Source of the DNA: Streptomyces sp. SCSIO 30461
GTDB lineage: Bacteria; Actinomycetota; Actinomycetes; Streptomycetales; Streptomycetaceae
NCBI RefSeq assembly: GCF_037023745.1
Contig: NZ_CP146101.1
Span: 3,588,001-3,652,000, forward strand
Reading direction: 5' to 3'
DNA length: 64,000 nt
In this document: positions 1 through 9,686 of the stretch, piece by piece
Numbering within the stretch: position 1 is the stretch's first letter
Layout of the letters: the number at the start of each line of letters is the position of its first letter
Program-made: the position numbers and the translations under genes
Notes under the pieces: model-generated
Database searches by the model: none
Seen by the model: the letters and a program-made list of their open reading frames with translations, nothing else
What the model was told of the DNA's origin: nothing

Positions 1-1
1 G

Positions 2-2023
2 ATCGCGGTCAACTCCTATGCTTCCGCCGGTGAAGGCGGTGGGCCCTGGCCCAGCGGTTGGAACGGGGAGAACCAGACGCAGAGTGCCGGTGCCTCCGCA
101 TCGACCATCAAGTGCCCCGAGGTGGCCAACGGGCTGCCCGAGGTGCCGGACGGCGCGAGGCGGCAGGTAGACCGTGAACTGGCCGCGATGGACAGCCAGA
201 TCACGGAGGCGTACCAGCGTTTCGCCAACGAGAAGGATCAGATGGCGCGCGATCCGCAGTGGGCCCAGAACGCCGTACTCGATCCGCTGAAGGCCAAGCG
301 TGCCGCCGGTATCGAACGGATCTCGATCGCCATCGGCCGGGTGGCCGGGGATCGTCCGAAGGACCTGGAAGCCCTGGCCCCGTGTGCCCTCCAGGTCGAT
401 GACGCCGACGTCGGCGAACAGGACCAGGGGCAGAACGGCGGCCAGGAACAGGGCGGTGGCCAGGAGCAGGGCGGCGACAGCGGTGGTCAGGCAGGCAACG
501 GCCCCGAGGCTTCCGACTTCGTGGACATCCAGTCCATCCAGCCGAACGTGCAGAACCCGCAGCCGCAGCAGGGCGCCTCACAGGGCACCTTCGCGACCAG
601 TTGCGGAACGAACCAGAACGGCAAGTTCAACCCGGACAACGTCATCGTGGCGCCGGGTGTGAGCAACGGCGCCCACCATATGCACGACTATGTGGGCAAC
701 CAGGCCAACGACGCCTTCGCCAGCGACGACGACCTCGCCAACGGCCAGACGACCTGTCAGGACCAGGGTGACAAGTCGACCTACTACTGGCCGGTGCTGC
801 GTGTGCAGAACGGCCAGGACGAGAACGACGCGCAGGCCGACGGCGGCGGCAAGGACAAGAACGTCGGCGAGATCCAGACGCCGTCCGAGGTGACGCTGAA
901 CTTCGTCGGCAGCCCGGTGGGCAAGGTCACCGCGATGCCCCGGTTCCTGCGCATCATCACCGGTGACGCCAAGGCGTTCGTGAACGGCAACGCCAACGCG
1001 AACGCGTCTTGGAGCTGCACGGGCTTCGAGGACCGCCAGCTCAAGGACAAGTACCCGATCTGCCCGCAGGGCAGCAAGGTGGTGCGTTCGTTCAAGTTCC
1101 AGAGCTGCTGGGACGGCCAGAACACGGACAGCGCCAACCACCGCACGCATGTCGCCTTCGCCGACCAGAACGGTGCCTGCCAGAACGGCTTCAAGGCCAT
1201 TCCGCAGCTCGTGCAGCGGATCGTGTACAACGTGCCGCCGCCGGTCTTCGACGGGGACAATCCGAGCGTCTTCGCGGTCGACTCGTTCCCCGAGCAGCTG
1301 CACAAGCCGGTCACGGACCACGGCGACTTCATCAACGTGTTCGACGACAATCTGATGAACGAGGTCGTGAGCTGCATCAACGAAGGTCGCCAGTGCGGCG
1401 TCGGCGGCGACGCGGGAGCCCCTCCGGCAGGTGGCGACGACCAGCAGAACCCCCCGGCCCCTGGCGACCCGGGTGCCGGCGAAGGTGACGGTGGTGCCCA
1501 GGAGGACGGTGGCAACCAGGACAACGGTGGTGCCCAGGACAACGGTGGTGCCCAGGAGGACGGTGGCAACCAGGACAACGGTGGTGCCCAGGAGGACGGT
1601 GGCAACCAGGACAACGGTGGTGCCCAGGAGGACGGTGGCAACCAGTCGCAGGCTCCGGGCGGCGACGCCGAGCAGCCCGACGCTCAGCCGGGCTCCGCTG
1701 CGGGGCAGCCCGTGGTGAAGAGCAAGCCGAGCGCCGCGGCGGCCGGTTCGGACAGCACAGATGCCCCCAAGGGCTCAGCCGCCGAACAGCCCGCCGGGAC
1801 CGCCACCACTCCGGACAACGGCGGTGACGACCAGAACAAGACCGCCGAACAGGGCGGGTCGGCCGACCAGGTGGTCGACACGGGCAGCCAGTCCCAGGCG
1901 GGTGGCAGCCTCGCTTCGACCGGTGCCCAGCTGTGGCCGTCCGCGGCCGGAGCCCTGCTGCTGATCGCGGGCGTCGTGCTGCTGCGCGCGCGTGGTCGAG
2001 GCGAGGGCACGCGTCGGCGATAG
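2..2023 (+). CDS. DUF1996 secreted wall-anchored protein (5' end outside window)
   Basis: The frame is open from the first bases of the window, so the true start and any signal peptide lie upstream; 673 residues are visible. The middle (about nt 580-1370) carries the His-rich signature of DUF1996 ([17 protein letters not shown] at about nt 650-700), a domain of secreted fungal and actinobacterial proteins of unknown function. After it comes a Gln/Asn/Gly/Asp-rich linker with 12-residue repeats, then a LASTG sortase-like motif (about nt 1910-1924), a hydrophobic segment and an Arg-rich tail. This is the layout of a sortase-anchored wall protein. An earlier Gln/Gly-rich linker precedes the domain. 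A perfect hairpin terminator follows the stop codon. The cell-surface location is inferred and the function is unknown. Confidence 0.85.
   Translation: MAVNSYASAGEGGGPWPSGWNGENQTQSAGASASTIKCPEVANGLPEVPDGARRQVDRELAAMDSQITEAYQRFANEKDQMARDPQWAQNAVLDPLKAKRAAGIERISIAIGRVAGDRPKDLEALAPCALQVDDADVGEQDQGQNGGQEQGGGQEQGGDSGGQAGNGPEASDFVDIQSIQPNVQNPQPQQGASQGTFATSCGTNQNGKFNPDNVIVAPGVSNGAHHMHDYVGNQANDAFASDDDLANGQTTCQDQGDKSTYYWPVLRVQNGQDENDAQADGGGKDKNVGEIQTPSEVTLNFVGSPVGKVTAMPRFLRIITGDAKAFVNGNANANASWSCTGFEDRQLKDKYPICPQGSKVVRSFKFQSCWDGQNTDSANHRTHVAFADQNGACQNGFKAIPQLVQRIVYNVPPPVFDGDNPSVFAVDSFPEQLHKPVTDHGDFINVFDDNLMNEVVSCINEGRQCGVGGDAGAPPAGGDDQQNPPAPGDPGAGEGDGGAQEDGGNQDNGGAQDNGGAQEDGGNQDNGGAQEDGGNQDNGGAQEDGGNQSQAPGGDAEQPDAQPGSAAGQPVVKSKPSAAAAGSDSTDAPKGSAAEQPAGTATTPDNGGDDQNKTAEQGGSADQVVDTGSQSQAGGSLASTGAQLWPSAAGALLLIAGVVLLRARGRGEGTRRR
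1490..1651 (+). repeat. In-frame 36-bp repeats in wall linker
   Basis: A 36-bp unit encoding [12 protein letters not shown] occurs three times exactly. A half unit (GGAQDN) sits between the first and second copies, and a fourth copy ends in SQ. The repeats keep the reading frame and make a flexible acidic/amide linker between the DUF1996 domain and the sorting signal. Such arrays often vary in copy number between strains. Confidence 0.85.
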
Positions 2024-2042
2024 CGGCGTACCTTTCCGCCAG

Positions 2043-2084
2043 TCAGCCCCTGTCCCGACCGAGTACGGTCGGGACAGGGGCTGA
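2043..2084. terminator. Bidirectional hairpin terminator
   Basis: A perfect inverted repeat with arms 2043-2060 and 2067-2084 (18 bp) and a 6-base loop lies between the converging DUF1996 and MscS genes. It can end transcription from both sides. Confidence 0.85.
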
Positions 2085-2126
2085 TGTGCTATCGCCGTGT
2101 GTATCACCCCGCGACGGCCGGGGCGC

Positions 2127-3242
2127 TCACACCGGGGGAGTGGCGGGGGCGCCGTGGACGGGAGCGTGCACGCTCACCGCGTGCTCGGTGGAGCGCTGGT
2201 GGGGGACCAACAGGTCCCCATGCTCCACCGAGATGGTCCGCATCGGCGCGGGAACGCTGATGCCTTCGGCGCGGTAGCGCCGGTGCAGCCGCTTGATGAA
2301 CTCGTGCTTGATCCGGTACTGGTCGCTGAACTCGCCGACGCCCAGGATCACCGTGAAGCCGATGCGCGAGTCGCCGAAGGTGTGGAAGCGGATGGCCGCT
2401 TCATGCTCCGGCACACCGCCGTCGACATCGGCCATCACACTGTCGATGACCTCCGTCGTGACTTTCTCCACATGGTCCAGGTCGCTGTCGTAGCCGACCC
2501 CAGCCTGAACGGTGAGCGTCATCTGCTGTTCGGGACGGTGGTAGTTGGTCATATTGGTCCCGGACAGCTTGGTGTTCGGGATGATCACCAGGTTGTTGGA
2601 GATGTGGCGCACCACGGTGTTGCGCCAGTTGATGTCGACGACATACCCCTCCTCGCCGCTGCTGAGCCGGATGTAGTCGCCGGGCTGCACCGTCCTGGAG
2701 GCGAGGATGTGCACACCCGCGAACAGGTTGGCCAGAGTGTCCTGAAGTGCCAGTGCCACCGCGAGACCGCCCACGCCGAGAGCCGTGAGCAGCGGGGCGA
2801 TGGAGACGCCCAGGGTCTCCAGGACCACGAGGAAGCCCATGGCGATGACCACGACACGGGAGATGTTCACGAAGATCGTGGCCGACCCGGCGACACCGGA
2901 CCTGGACTGCGCGAGGGCCTGCACGAGACCGGCCACGATCCTGGTGGCCGTGAGGGTCGCGGCCATGATGAGCACCGCGGTGAGCACCATGTTGACGTTG
3001 CGTCCGACGGGCGCCGTCAGGGGCAGCGCCGACGCCGCCACCGCCGCGCCTCCGGTGACCGCTGCCCATGGGATCAGAGCCCGCAGGGCGTCCACGATGA
3101 TGTCGTCGCCGCCCCAGCGGGTCCGGCTCGCACGCACGCCGAGCCATTTCAGGAGCAGGCGCAGCAGCAGGGCCGCGGCCACGCCCGCGGCCAGCGCTAT
3201 TCCGGCGACGATCAGATCATGCGGGGTGAGGTCCCGGTTCAA
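2127..3242 (-). CDS. MscS-family mechanosensitive ion channel
   Basis: Predicted 371-residue small-conductance mechanosensitive channel protein that would release solutes under membrane tension. Hydrophobic segments lie near residues 9-31, 52-75 and 83-107. The pore-lining helix region follows (IAPLLTALGVGGLAVALALQ), rich in the small Gly/Ala residues typical of MscS TM3. After it come the conserved LANLFAGVHIL and QPGDYI elements of the beta domain and a cytoplasmic alpha/beta domain. I chose the TTG start at 3242 because GGGAGGGA lies just upstream; upstream codons in the same frame look non-coding. The gene stands alone and converges on the DUF1996 gene. Confidence 0.88.
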   Translation of the reverse strand: MNRDLTPHDLIVAGIALAAGVAAALLLRLLLKWLGVRASRTRWGGDDIIVDALRALIPWAAVTGGAAVAASALPLTAPVGRNVNMVLTAVLIMAATLTATRIVAGLVQALAQSRSGVAGSATIFVNISRVVVIAMGFLVVLETLGVSIAPLLTALGVGGLAVALALQDTLANLFAGVHILASRTVQPGDYIRLSSGEEGYVVDINWRNTVVRHISNNLVIIPNTKLSGTNMTNYHRPEQQMTLTVQAGVGYDSDLDHVEKVTTEVIDSVMADVDGGVPEHEAAIRFHTFGDSRIGFTVILGVGEFSDQYRIKHEFIKRLHRRYRAEGISVPAPMRTISVEHGDLLVPHQRSTEHAVSVHAPVHGAPATPPV

Positions 3243-3469
3243 CGCTTCCCTCCCGTGGCACGGGGGAGCACGCCCGCGGTGTTGGACGCCGCTCTGAGCC
3301 GGATGTGATGTCTCGTCACCTTGCCACCTGTGGATTCTGGGGGAGTGCGGTCGTACGGTCACGCCGGGGCGAACGGAAGCAGAGGCTCCGACCGGCGGGA
3401 TCTGACATCCTGCCGTACGTGGTGTGGAACCGTCAGAAGGCCCCCGGACCGACGGACTTCGGCCGGGAG

Positions 3470-4303
3470 TCAGGCGGGCAGGACGTCACGCAGGATGCCG
3501 CGCGGCAGACCGCGTCGCCGCCACTCGTGCGGGTAGCCCACGGACACCTCTTCGAAGCGCACGCCGTCGTGGACGGTGGTGCGCGGGATGTGCAGATGGC
3601 CGTAGACGACGGCCAAGGCCCTGAACCGCCGGTGCCAGTCGGCGGTGCGCTCCGTGCCGCACCACAGGGAGAATTCCGGATACCACAGCATCCGGGTGGG
3701 ATCCCTCAGCAGGGGCCAGTGGTTGACGAGGACGGTGCTCAGCCCCGGGTCGAGCGCCGCGAGCCGCCGCTCGGTCTCCGCCACCCGGGCATGGCACCAT
3801 GACTCGCGGTCCGGGTGGGGGTCGGGGTGGAGCCTGAATTCGTCGGTACAGACCACGCCCGCCTCGTACGCCCGTTCAAGTGCCTGCTCCTTGGTGAACG
3901 TGCCATCGGGGCGGAAGGTGTAGTCGTAGAGCAGGAACAGCGGCGCCACGGCCACCGGCCCGTCGGCGCCACGCCAGACCGGGTACGGATCCTCGGGGGT
4001 GAGCACACCCAGCGAGCGGCACATGTCCACGAGATGCCGGTAGCGGGCCTCTCCGCGTTGCCGGTCCTGCTCCTGCGCCGTCGTCCACAGTTCGTGATTG
4101 CCCGGCACCCAGATCACCTTGGCGAACCGCTCGCTGAAGCGGCGCAGCGCCCACTCGACGTCGGCTGTCCTCTCGGCCACGTCACCGGCGATGATCAGCC
4201 AGTCCTCATCGGTGGTGGGACGGGCCTGCTCCACGAAGGAGCGGTTCTCCTCGTAGGAGATGTGCAGGTCGCTGGTCGCCAGAAGTCGTGGCCTTGTGTC
4301 CAT
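3470..4303 (-). CDS. Metallophosphoesterase
   Basis: A 277-residue calcineurin-like phosphoesterase. The metal-binding motifs appear in the usual order: SDLH at residues 11-14, GD at 40-41, GNHE at 68-71, a later NHWP and the C-terminal GHLH. These give a two-metal centre that hydrolyses a phosphomono- or diester; the substrate cannot be told from sequence. In many streptomycetes, as I recall, a related gene sits beside a 4'-phosphopantetheinyl transferase gene. No such transferase is present here, so that link cannot be used. The gene is apparently monocistronic and diverges from the DUF2267 gene. Confidence 0.9.
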   Translation of the reverse strand: MDTRPRLLATSDLHISYEENRSFVEQARPTTDEDWLIIAGDVAERTADVEWALRRFSERFAKVIWVPGNHELWTTAQEQDRQRGEARYRHLVDMCRSLGVLTPEDPYPVWRGADGPVAVAPLFLLYDYTFRPDGTFTKEQALERAYEAGVVCTDEFRLHPDPHPDRESWCHARVAETERRLAALDPGLSTVLVNHWPLLRDPTRMLWYPEFSLWCGTERTADWHRRFRALAVVYGHLHIPRTTVHDGVRFEEVSVGYPHEWRRRGLPRGILRDVLPA

Positions 4304-4508
4304 GCAGATCGCCCGCCCCCGAGGTCGCAGGGAGCGGACCCCCCGTGGTGCCGCCCCTGCCAGCGATCATACGGAACGGGCCGCGGCGATACGTCGGATC
4401 CGCGCTGCACGGCTCCTGGGGCATGTGGGTGACGGGTCGTGTAGCGCACCCCGCCGGGGGTACCGAAACGGGCACGCCGCCGCAGGGCGGCGAGGACAAG
4501 GAGCGGAC

Positions 4509-4901
4509 ATGAACATCCCCCTGGAAACGCTGCTTGATCAGGTTCAGGAACGAGGCCGCTACGCACGGCGGCAGGAGGCAGCACACGCTACCGAGACCGT
4601 CCTGGACGTCCTGGGAGCTCATCTGGTGGGTGACGACCGCAGTGATCTCGCCAGGCTGCTGCCGCGGCAGTGCGGCCCGCTGCTGACCGAAGGAGAGCCC
4701 TCCAGTGAGCCGCTGACCCCGCGGGGGTTCATCGCGGCGGTGGCGGCACGTGACCGCGGGGACTTCGGCGAAGCCCGGCGTGCGGTGACCGCCGTGCTGG
4801 GCGTCGTCGCCGAGACCGCCGACGACGCCCTGCTGCGGCGTATCCTCACCCAGCTTCCGCCCGGTCACGCCGGGTTGTTCGGCCGGATGGAACCGGTCTG
4901 A
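4509..4901 (+). CDS. DUF2267 domain protein
   Basis: A 130-residue soluble, mostly helical protein that matches DUF2267 in length and pattern: an N-terminal TLLDQVQERG-like start, a central LGAHLVGDD segment and a C-terminal ILTQLPPGHAGLF block. Function is unknown; members are often found near stress genes. The ATG start is supported by AAGGAG six bases upstream. The gene ends 17 bp from the stop of the PAP2-kinase gene on the other strand. Confidence 0.85.
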   Translation: MNIPLETLLDQVQERGRYARRQEAAHATETVLDVLGAHLVGDDRSDLARLLPRQCGPLLTEGEPSSEPLTPRGFIAAVAARDRGDFGEARRAVTAVLGVVAETADDALLRRILTQLPPGHAGLFGRMEPV

Positions 4902-4918
4902 CCAACCGGCGGCAACGC

Positions 4919-6469
4919 TCAGTCCACCACAGGGCGGTACACCGTCAAGGCCTCGTCCAGCTTGTCGAGCAGCAGCGAGGACGGGGCGGGCACGACCTCG
5001 CCGTCAAACGCCATGCTCGTGCCATCGGGCAGACCGGAAATCACCAGCCGGCGCGGCCGCGCCGAGGCGTACAGCCGGGTGCGGGCGAGCCCGCCGGCGA
5101 CGGCGGTGGCCAGCAGCCGGGTGCGGGCGCACCGCCCGCCGTGCGCGATACGGACATCGAACAGGCCGTCGGACAGGTCATGTCGCCGAGTCGGGGCCAT
5201 ACCGAAACTCTGGTAGGCCCCGTTTCCGGCGAACAGCAGCCAGACGGACCTGGCCCTCCCGTTGACCTTGGCGCGCAGCGGGCGGGCCGTACGCAGCACC
5301 TGGAGTACGGCGATCAGGGCTGCCGCCGGTCCGCCGACGCGTGGCGACCAGTGCTCCCGGACGCGCACCAGCTCCGGGTAGACCCCGATGCTGAAGGTGT
5401 TGAGGAAGTAGCGCGGCTCGTTCGCATCCGGCCGGTTCGGGCGCCGCTCTTCGGCACCTCGCCCTGCCTCCGCACCGGCGAGCACTCTGATCCGGCCCAC
5501 ATCGGCCCGCACCGCGCTGCCCGCTTCCACGGCGGCACAGGCGACCGCGATCGTGTCGGCCCCCAGATCGGCGGCGAAGTGGTTGAAGGTACCGCCGGGC
5601 AGTACGGCGAGGGGGACGTCGAAGCGGAGCGCACATGCGGCCGCCGCGTTCACCGTGCCGTCTCCGCCGCACACGCCGAGGGCGCCGCCGGACTCGGCCG
5701 CGGCCTTCGCCGCCTCGGCGAGCACATCGGGCAACGCGCCGGCCTCGGGGTCGTAGACCACCACACGCGCCTGCGGCAGCGCCGTCTGGAGCTGGCGCAC
5801 CGGGTCGATCAGCTGCGGCTGTGCCCCGGAGGACGGATTGACGACCACGGTGAGGCCCTTGCCTTCGGGAAGGGCCGGGGCGTCGGCCCGGGGCCTGGCT
5901 GGAGCCGGGAGCTGCGAACGGGACGGCACGATCCCCCGCACCGCGTACGCCGCTCCCACCCCCAGTGCGGTGCCCACCAGTACATCGCTGGGGAAGTGGA
6001 CACCAGTGTAGACGCGCGAGAAGGCCACCGAAGCGGCGACCGGGGCGATCGCCGCGCCCCAGCCGCGCGACTCCATGGCGACACCGGTCGCGAACGCGGC
6101 GGCGGAGGCGGCGTGCCCGGAGGGGAAGGAGCTGGTCACCGGCTGGTTCGGCAGATGCCGGATGATCGGGACGTCGTCCAGCAGCGGTCTGGCTCGCCGC
6201 ACCGCCCCCTTGGCCAGGGTGTTTACGGTGCCCGATGCCAGCGCGAGGGAGGCGACCCCGCGTACGGCGGCCCGGCGCCCCCGCACTCCGCCGAGGGCCC
6301 AGATGCCGGCGCCGATCCCGAACCACAGCAGCCCGTGGTTGGCGCTGGTGCTCAGCCGCGGCAGCACCGGCTCAGCGCCCGGCCAGCGTCGGGAGGCGAC
6401 CCTGCCGAACAGGGCCGCATCCCTGGCGTGCAGGCGCTGTCGAATTCTTCCCACCCGGAGTGTGTTCAT
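4919..6469 (-). CDS. PAP2 phosphatase fused to diacylglycerol/sphingosine-type lipid kinase
   Basis: A 516-residue two-domain membrane lipid enzyme. The N-terminal half is a PAP2 phosphatase: K87 with RP at 94-95, PSGH at 116-119, and SR at 151-152 with His158 and Asp162. It sits among hydrophobic helices. From about residue 204 it becomes a DAGK-type catalytic domain, with VVVNPSSG, GGDGTVN (268-274) and PGGTFNHF (291-298). The fusion puts a lipid-phosphate phosphatase and a lipid kinase in one chain, perhaps in phosphatidate/undecaprenyl-phosphate recycling; substrates are inferred. The ATG at 6469 follows GGGGAG with a short spacer; a start at 6514 is possible but has no ribosome-binding site. 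A separate kinase of this family lies at 11992-13302. Confidence 0.87.
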   Translation of the reverse strand: MNTLRVGRIRQRLHARDAALFGRVASRRWPGAEPVLPRLSTSANHGLLWFGIGAGIWALGGVRGRRAAVRGVASLALASGTVNTLAKGAVRRARPLLDDVPIIRHLPNQPVTSSFPSGHAASAAAFATGVAMESRGWGAAIAPVAASVAFSRVYTGVHFPSDVLVGTALGVGAAYAVRGIVPSRSQLPAPARPRADAPALPEGKGLTVVVNPSSGAQPQLIDPVRQLQTALPQARVVVYDPEAGALPDVLAEAAKAAAESGGALGVCGGDGTVNAAAACALRFDVPLAVLPGGTFNHFAADLGADTIAVACAAVEAGSAVRADVGRIRVLAGAEAGRGAEERRPNRPDANEPRYFLNTFSIGVYPELVRVREHWSPRVGGPAAALIAVLQVLRTARPLRAKVNGRARSVWLLFAGNGAYQSFGMAPTRRHDLSDGLFDVRIAHGGRCARTRLLATAVAGGLARTRLYASARPRRLVISGLPDGTSMAFDGEVVPAPSSLLLDKLDEALTVYRPVVD

Positions 6470-6638
6470 GGGCTCCCCATACCCAGCCGCCGCGTTTCCA
6501 CTACGCCTCTTCACCCGTCACGCCTGCTCACGGGCGTTCATGCCCGCACGCGCACATCCCGAAGGAATGGGAAGGGGCCGGGGAGGCACGGAAGGACGGC
6601 AGGGACCGCGAGCAGCGCGAGGAAGGACGGAGACAGCG

Positions 6639-8234
6639 ATGAACAGCCGCGAGGAACACCTGGATGAGCGGAGCCCGCGCTGCCTGGTGACAGGCGCCAC
6701 GGGCTATATCGGAGGCCGGTTGGTGCCCGAGCTGCTGGCGGCCGGTTACCGGGTGCGCTGTATGGCGAGGTCCCCGGACAAACTGCGCGACCACCGTTGG
6801 GCGGGCAGCGTGGAAGTCGTCCGCGGGGACGTGACCGACGCGGACGCGGTCGGCAGGGCACTCGACAGTGTGGACGTGGCCTACTACCTTGTGCACGCCC
6901 TGCGTACCGGACGCGGTTTCGAGGAGACGGACCGGGAGGCGGCCACGCTCTTCGCGGAGCGCGCCGCCGCCGCCGGTGTACGGCGCATCGTCTACCTGGG
7001 CGGGCTGACCCCGGTGGACGTACCCGCGGCGGGGCTCTCACCCCATCTGCGGTCCCGCGCCGAAGTCGGGGAGATCTTCCTCAGGGCCCGGGTACCCGCG
7101 ACCGTGCTGCGCGCAGCGGTCATCATCGGCTCGGGCTCCGCCTCGTTCGAAATGCTGCGCTACCTCACCGAACGACTGCCGGTCATGGTCACCCCGAGCT
7201 GGGTGAGCACCCGGATCCAGCCGATCGCCGTCCGGGACGTGCTGCGCTATCTCGTGGGCAGCGCGCGGATGCCGGACGAGACCAACCGCGCGTTCGACAT
7301 CGGCGGTCCGGACGTCGTCACGTACGAGGAGATGATGCGGAGGTACGCGGCGGTGGCCGCGCTGCCCCGGCGGCTGATCCTGCGGGTGCCGATGCTCACC
7401 CCGCGGCTCTCCAGCCACTGGATCGGCCTGGTCACCCCGGTACCGCCGTCACTCGCTCGTCCGCTGGCCGAGTCACTGCGCCATGAGGTCGTCTGCGGTG
7501 AGCACGACATCGCTCGATACGTCCCCGATCCGCCCGGCAGCCCGATCGGTTTCGACCGGGCCCTCGCCCTGGCCCTGCGGCGGGTGCGGGAGGCGCAGGT
7601 CGCCACCCGCTGGTCGTCCGCCGCGCTGCCGGGCGCCCCGAGCGACCCCCTGCCCACCGACCCCGACTGGGCAGGCGGGAGCCTCTACAGCGACCGCCGC
7701 GCGCTCGCCGTCGACGCATCCCCGCAGGCACTGTGGCGGGTCATCGAGGGTATCGGCGGCGACAACGGTTGGTACTCCTTCCCGCTCGCCTGGGCCGTAC
7801 GCGGCTGGCTGGACCGGCTGGCCGGTGGGGACGGTCTGCGCCGCGGCCGAAGGGACGCGGCGCACCTGCGGGTCGGCGATTCCCTGGACTTCTGGCGGGT
7901 CGAGGCGATCGAGCCGGGCCGGCTGCTGCGGCTGCGGGCCGAGATGCGGTTGCCGGGTCTCGCATGGCTCGAAATGTACGCCGAGCCAGAAGACCCGGCG
8001 GAGGGGGACGGGGTGGGTGGAACGGACGGGGCCGGCAGGGCCGGGCGGTCACGCTACCGGCAGCGGGCGCTGTTCCACCCGCGCGGTCTGCTCGGGCATA
8101 TGTACTGGTGGAGCGTTTCCCCGTTCCACGCCGTTGTGTTCGGTGGAATGGCCCGAAACATCGCCAGGGCCGCCGTACGTGCCGACGAATCCGGTACCCG
8201 CTTCACGGGCACCGACCAGGAGGTGACTCCATGA
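6639..8234 (+). CDS. SDR NAD(P)-binding protein with DUF2867 domain
   Basis: A 531-residue protein. Residues about 15-300 form an atypical short-chain dehydrogenase fold with the dinucleotide motif VTGATGYIGGRL. Acidic and hydrophobic Rossmann strands follow (VVRGDVTDAD, RIVYLGGLTP). The C-terminal 200 residues (from about SDRRALAVDASP) are a DUF2867-type SRPBCC-like domain, rich in Trp and Arg. The family is usually annotated as NAD(P)H-binding, with no established substrate. Its stop overlaps the photolyase start by four bases (ATGA), so the two are translationally coupled and may act in one light- or stress-linked process. GGAAGGA lies upstream of the chosen ATG. Confidence 0.85.
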   Translation: MNSREEHLDERSPRCLVTGATGYIGGRLVPELLAAGYRVRCMARSPDKLRDHRWAGSVEVVRGDVTDADAVGRALDSVDVAYYLVHALRTGRGFEETDREAATLFAERAAAAGVRRIVYLGGLTPVDVPAAGLSPHLRSRAEVGEIFLRARVPATVLRAAVIIGSGSASFEMLRYLTERLPVMVTPSWVSTRIQPIAVRDVLRYLVGSARMPDETNRAFDIGGPDVVTYEEMMRRYAAVAALPRRLILRVPMLTPRLSSHWIGLVTPVPPSLARPLAESLRHEVVCGEHDIARYVPDPPGSPIGFDRALALALRRVREAQVATRWSSAALPGAPSDPLPTDPDWAGGSLYSDRRALAVDASPQALWRVIEGIGGDNGWYSFPLAWAVRGWLDRLAGGDGLRRGRRDAAHLRVGDSLDFWRVEAIEPGRLLRLRAEMRLPGLAWLEMYAEPEDPAEGDGVGGTDGAGRAGRSRYRQRALFHPRGLLGHMYWWSVSPFHAVVFGGMARNIARAAVRADESGTRFTGTDQEVTP

Positions 8235-9604
8235 CCACAGCGGTCGTCCTCTACACCGCCGATCTGCGCCTGCACGACCACCCGCCGATGCGCTCCGCGC
8301 TCTCGTCGTGCGACGAGGTGGTGCCGCTGTTCGTGCGTGACCGCGACATCGGGAACCTGCCCTTCAGCGCCCCCAACCGGAGGGCGTTTCTCGCCGACTG
8401 CCTCACCGACCTCGATCGCGGGCTGCGCGAGCGCGGCGGACGGCTCGTGGTGCGCTCGGGGGACGTGGCCGAAGAAGTGTGCGCGGTGGCGCGCGAAGCC
8501 GGGGCCGATGAGGTGCACATGGCGTCCGGACCCAGTGGATACGCCCACGCCCGCGAGTCCCGGTTGCGCCAGGCCCTGGAGCGGCAGGGGCGGCGGCTGC
8601 GCGTCCATGACGCGGTCGTCAGCGCGCTGGGCGCGGGTGCCGTCGCACCGGCGGGATCCGACCACTTCGCCGTCTTCACGCCGTACTTCCGCCGTTGGTC
8701 GCAGCAGGACATCCGGGGCACCATCGGCGCGCCCCGGTCGGTGCGGGTGCCCGAAGCCGTGGGCTCGGAGAGCGTTCCCTCGCGTGCGGACGTCACGGGT
8801 GTCTCGCCGGGCTTGGCCCGCGGCGGGGAGACGGAGGGGCGCGCACTCCTGAACGCATGGCTGCGGAGTGGGATCTCGCGGTACGCAGCGATCCATGACG
8901 ACCTCGCCGACGACGCGACCTCGCACCTCTCGCCGCACCTGCACTTCGGCACGCTCTCACCGGCCGAGGTCGTACACCGGGCGCGCTCTGGGGCGGGCGA
9001 AGGGGCGGAAGCCTTCGTGCGTCAGGTGTGCTGGCGGGACTTCCACCAACAGGTGCTCGACGCGCGACCACGCACCGCGGCCCATGACTACCGACCCCGG
9101 CACGACCGCTGGCGCACCGACGGTCGTGCCGAGGAGGACACGCAGGCCTGGAAGGAGGGGCGTACCGGCTACCCGGTTGTCGACGCGGCCATGCGCCAGC
9201 TGTGCCACGAAGGCTGGATGCACAACCGCGGCAGGCTGCTCACCGCGAGCTTTCTCACCAAGACCCTGTACGTGGACTGGCGCGTCGGCGCGGCGCACTT
9301 CCTCGACCTGCTCGTCGACGGTGATCTGGCGAACAACCAGCTCAACTGGCAGTGGGTGGCGGGTACCGGCACCGACACTCGCCCCAACAGGGTGCTCAAC
9401 CCGGTGCGTCAGGCCAGGCGCCATGATCCCGACGGTGCCTATGTGCGTCGCTGGGTGCCCGAACTCGACGGAATCGAAGGGCCTGCCGTGCACGAGCCTT
9501 GGAAGCTGCCGGAACGTGAGCGGGCCCGCTATGCGTATCCCGAGCGGATGGTCACCCTGGAGGAGGGACTGGAGCGCTTCCGCCACGGCCGCGGTATCGA
9601 ATGA
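8231..9604 (+). CDS. Deoxyribodipyrimidine photo-lyase / cryptochrome
   Basis: A 457-residue photolyase-family flavoprotein that would repair UV cyclobutane dimers using blue light. It has an N-terminal Rossmann antenna domain (VVLYTADLRLHDHPP). The C-terminal FAD domain carries SPHLHFGTLSP, the conserved TGYPVVDAAMRQL and GWMHNRGR blocks, DGDLANNQLNWQWVAGTG, and the NPVRQARRHDPDG tail. Length and motifs fit bacterial class I CPD photolyases rather than the iron-sulfur (6-4) type. The ATG overlaps the upstream SDR stop (ATGA) and has GGAGG in front. Confidence 0.92.
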   Translation: MTTAVVLYTADLRLHDHPPMRSALSSCDEVVPLFVRDRDIGNLPFSAPNRRAFLADCLTDLDRGLRERGGRLVVRSGDVAEEVCAVAREAGADEVHMASGPSGYAHARESRLRQALERQGRRLRVHDAVVSALGAGAVAPAGSDHFAVFTPYFRRWSQQDIRGTIGAPRSVRVPEAVGSESVPSRADVTGVSPGLARGGETEGRALLNAWLRSGISRYAAIHDDLADDATSHLSPHLHFGTLSPAEVVHRARSGAGEGAEAFVRQVCWRDFHQQVLDARPRTAAHDYRPRHDRWRTDGRAEEDTQAWKEGRTGYPVVDAAMRQLCHEGWMHNRGRLLTASFLTKTLYVDWRVGAAHFLDLLVDGDLANNQLNWQWVAGTGTDTRPNRVLNPVRQARRHDPDGAYVRRWVPELDGIEGPAVHEPWKLPERERARYAYPERMVTLEEGLERFRHGRGIE

Positions 9605-9686
9605 GCCCTGAGCCGGGCGTGCGACGCAGTGAACCCACATCAGGCGAATTTGCGTTCGAGGGTGGTGCGCATGATGGGATGAGCTG

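Noticed and set aside
2097..3308. Long open frame on the plus strand across the MscS gene
   Set aside because: It is the antisense of a clear MscS protein, is rich in His/Asp/Arg from shadow codons and has no family motif.
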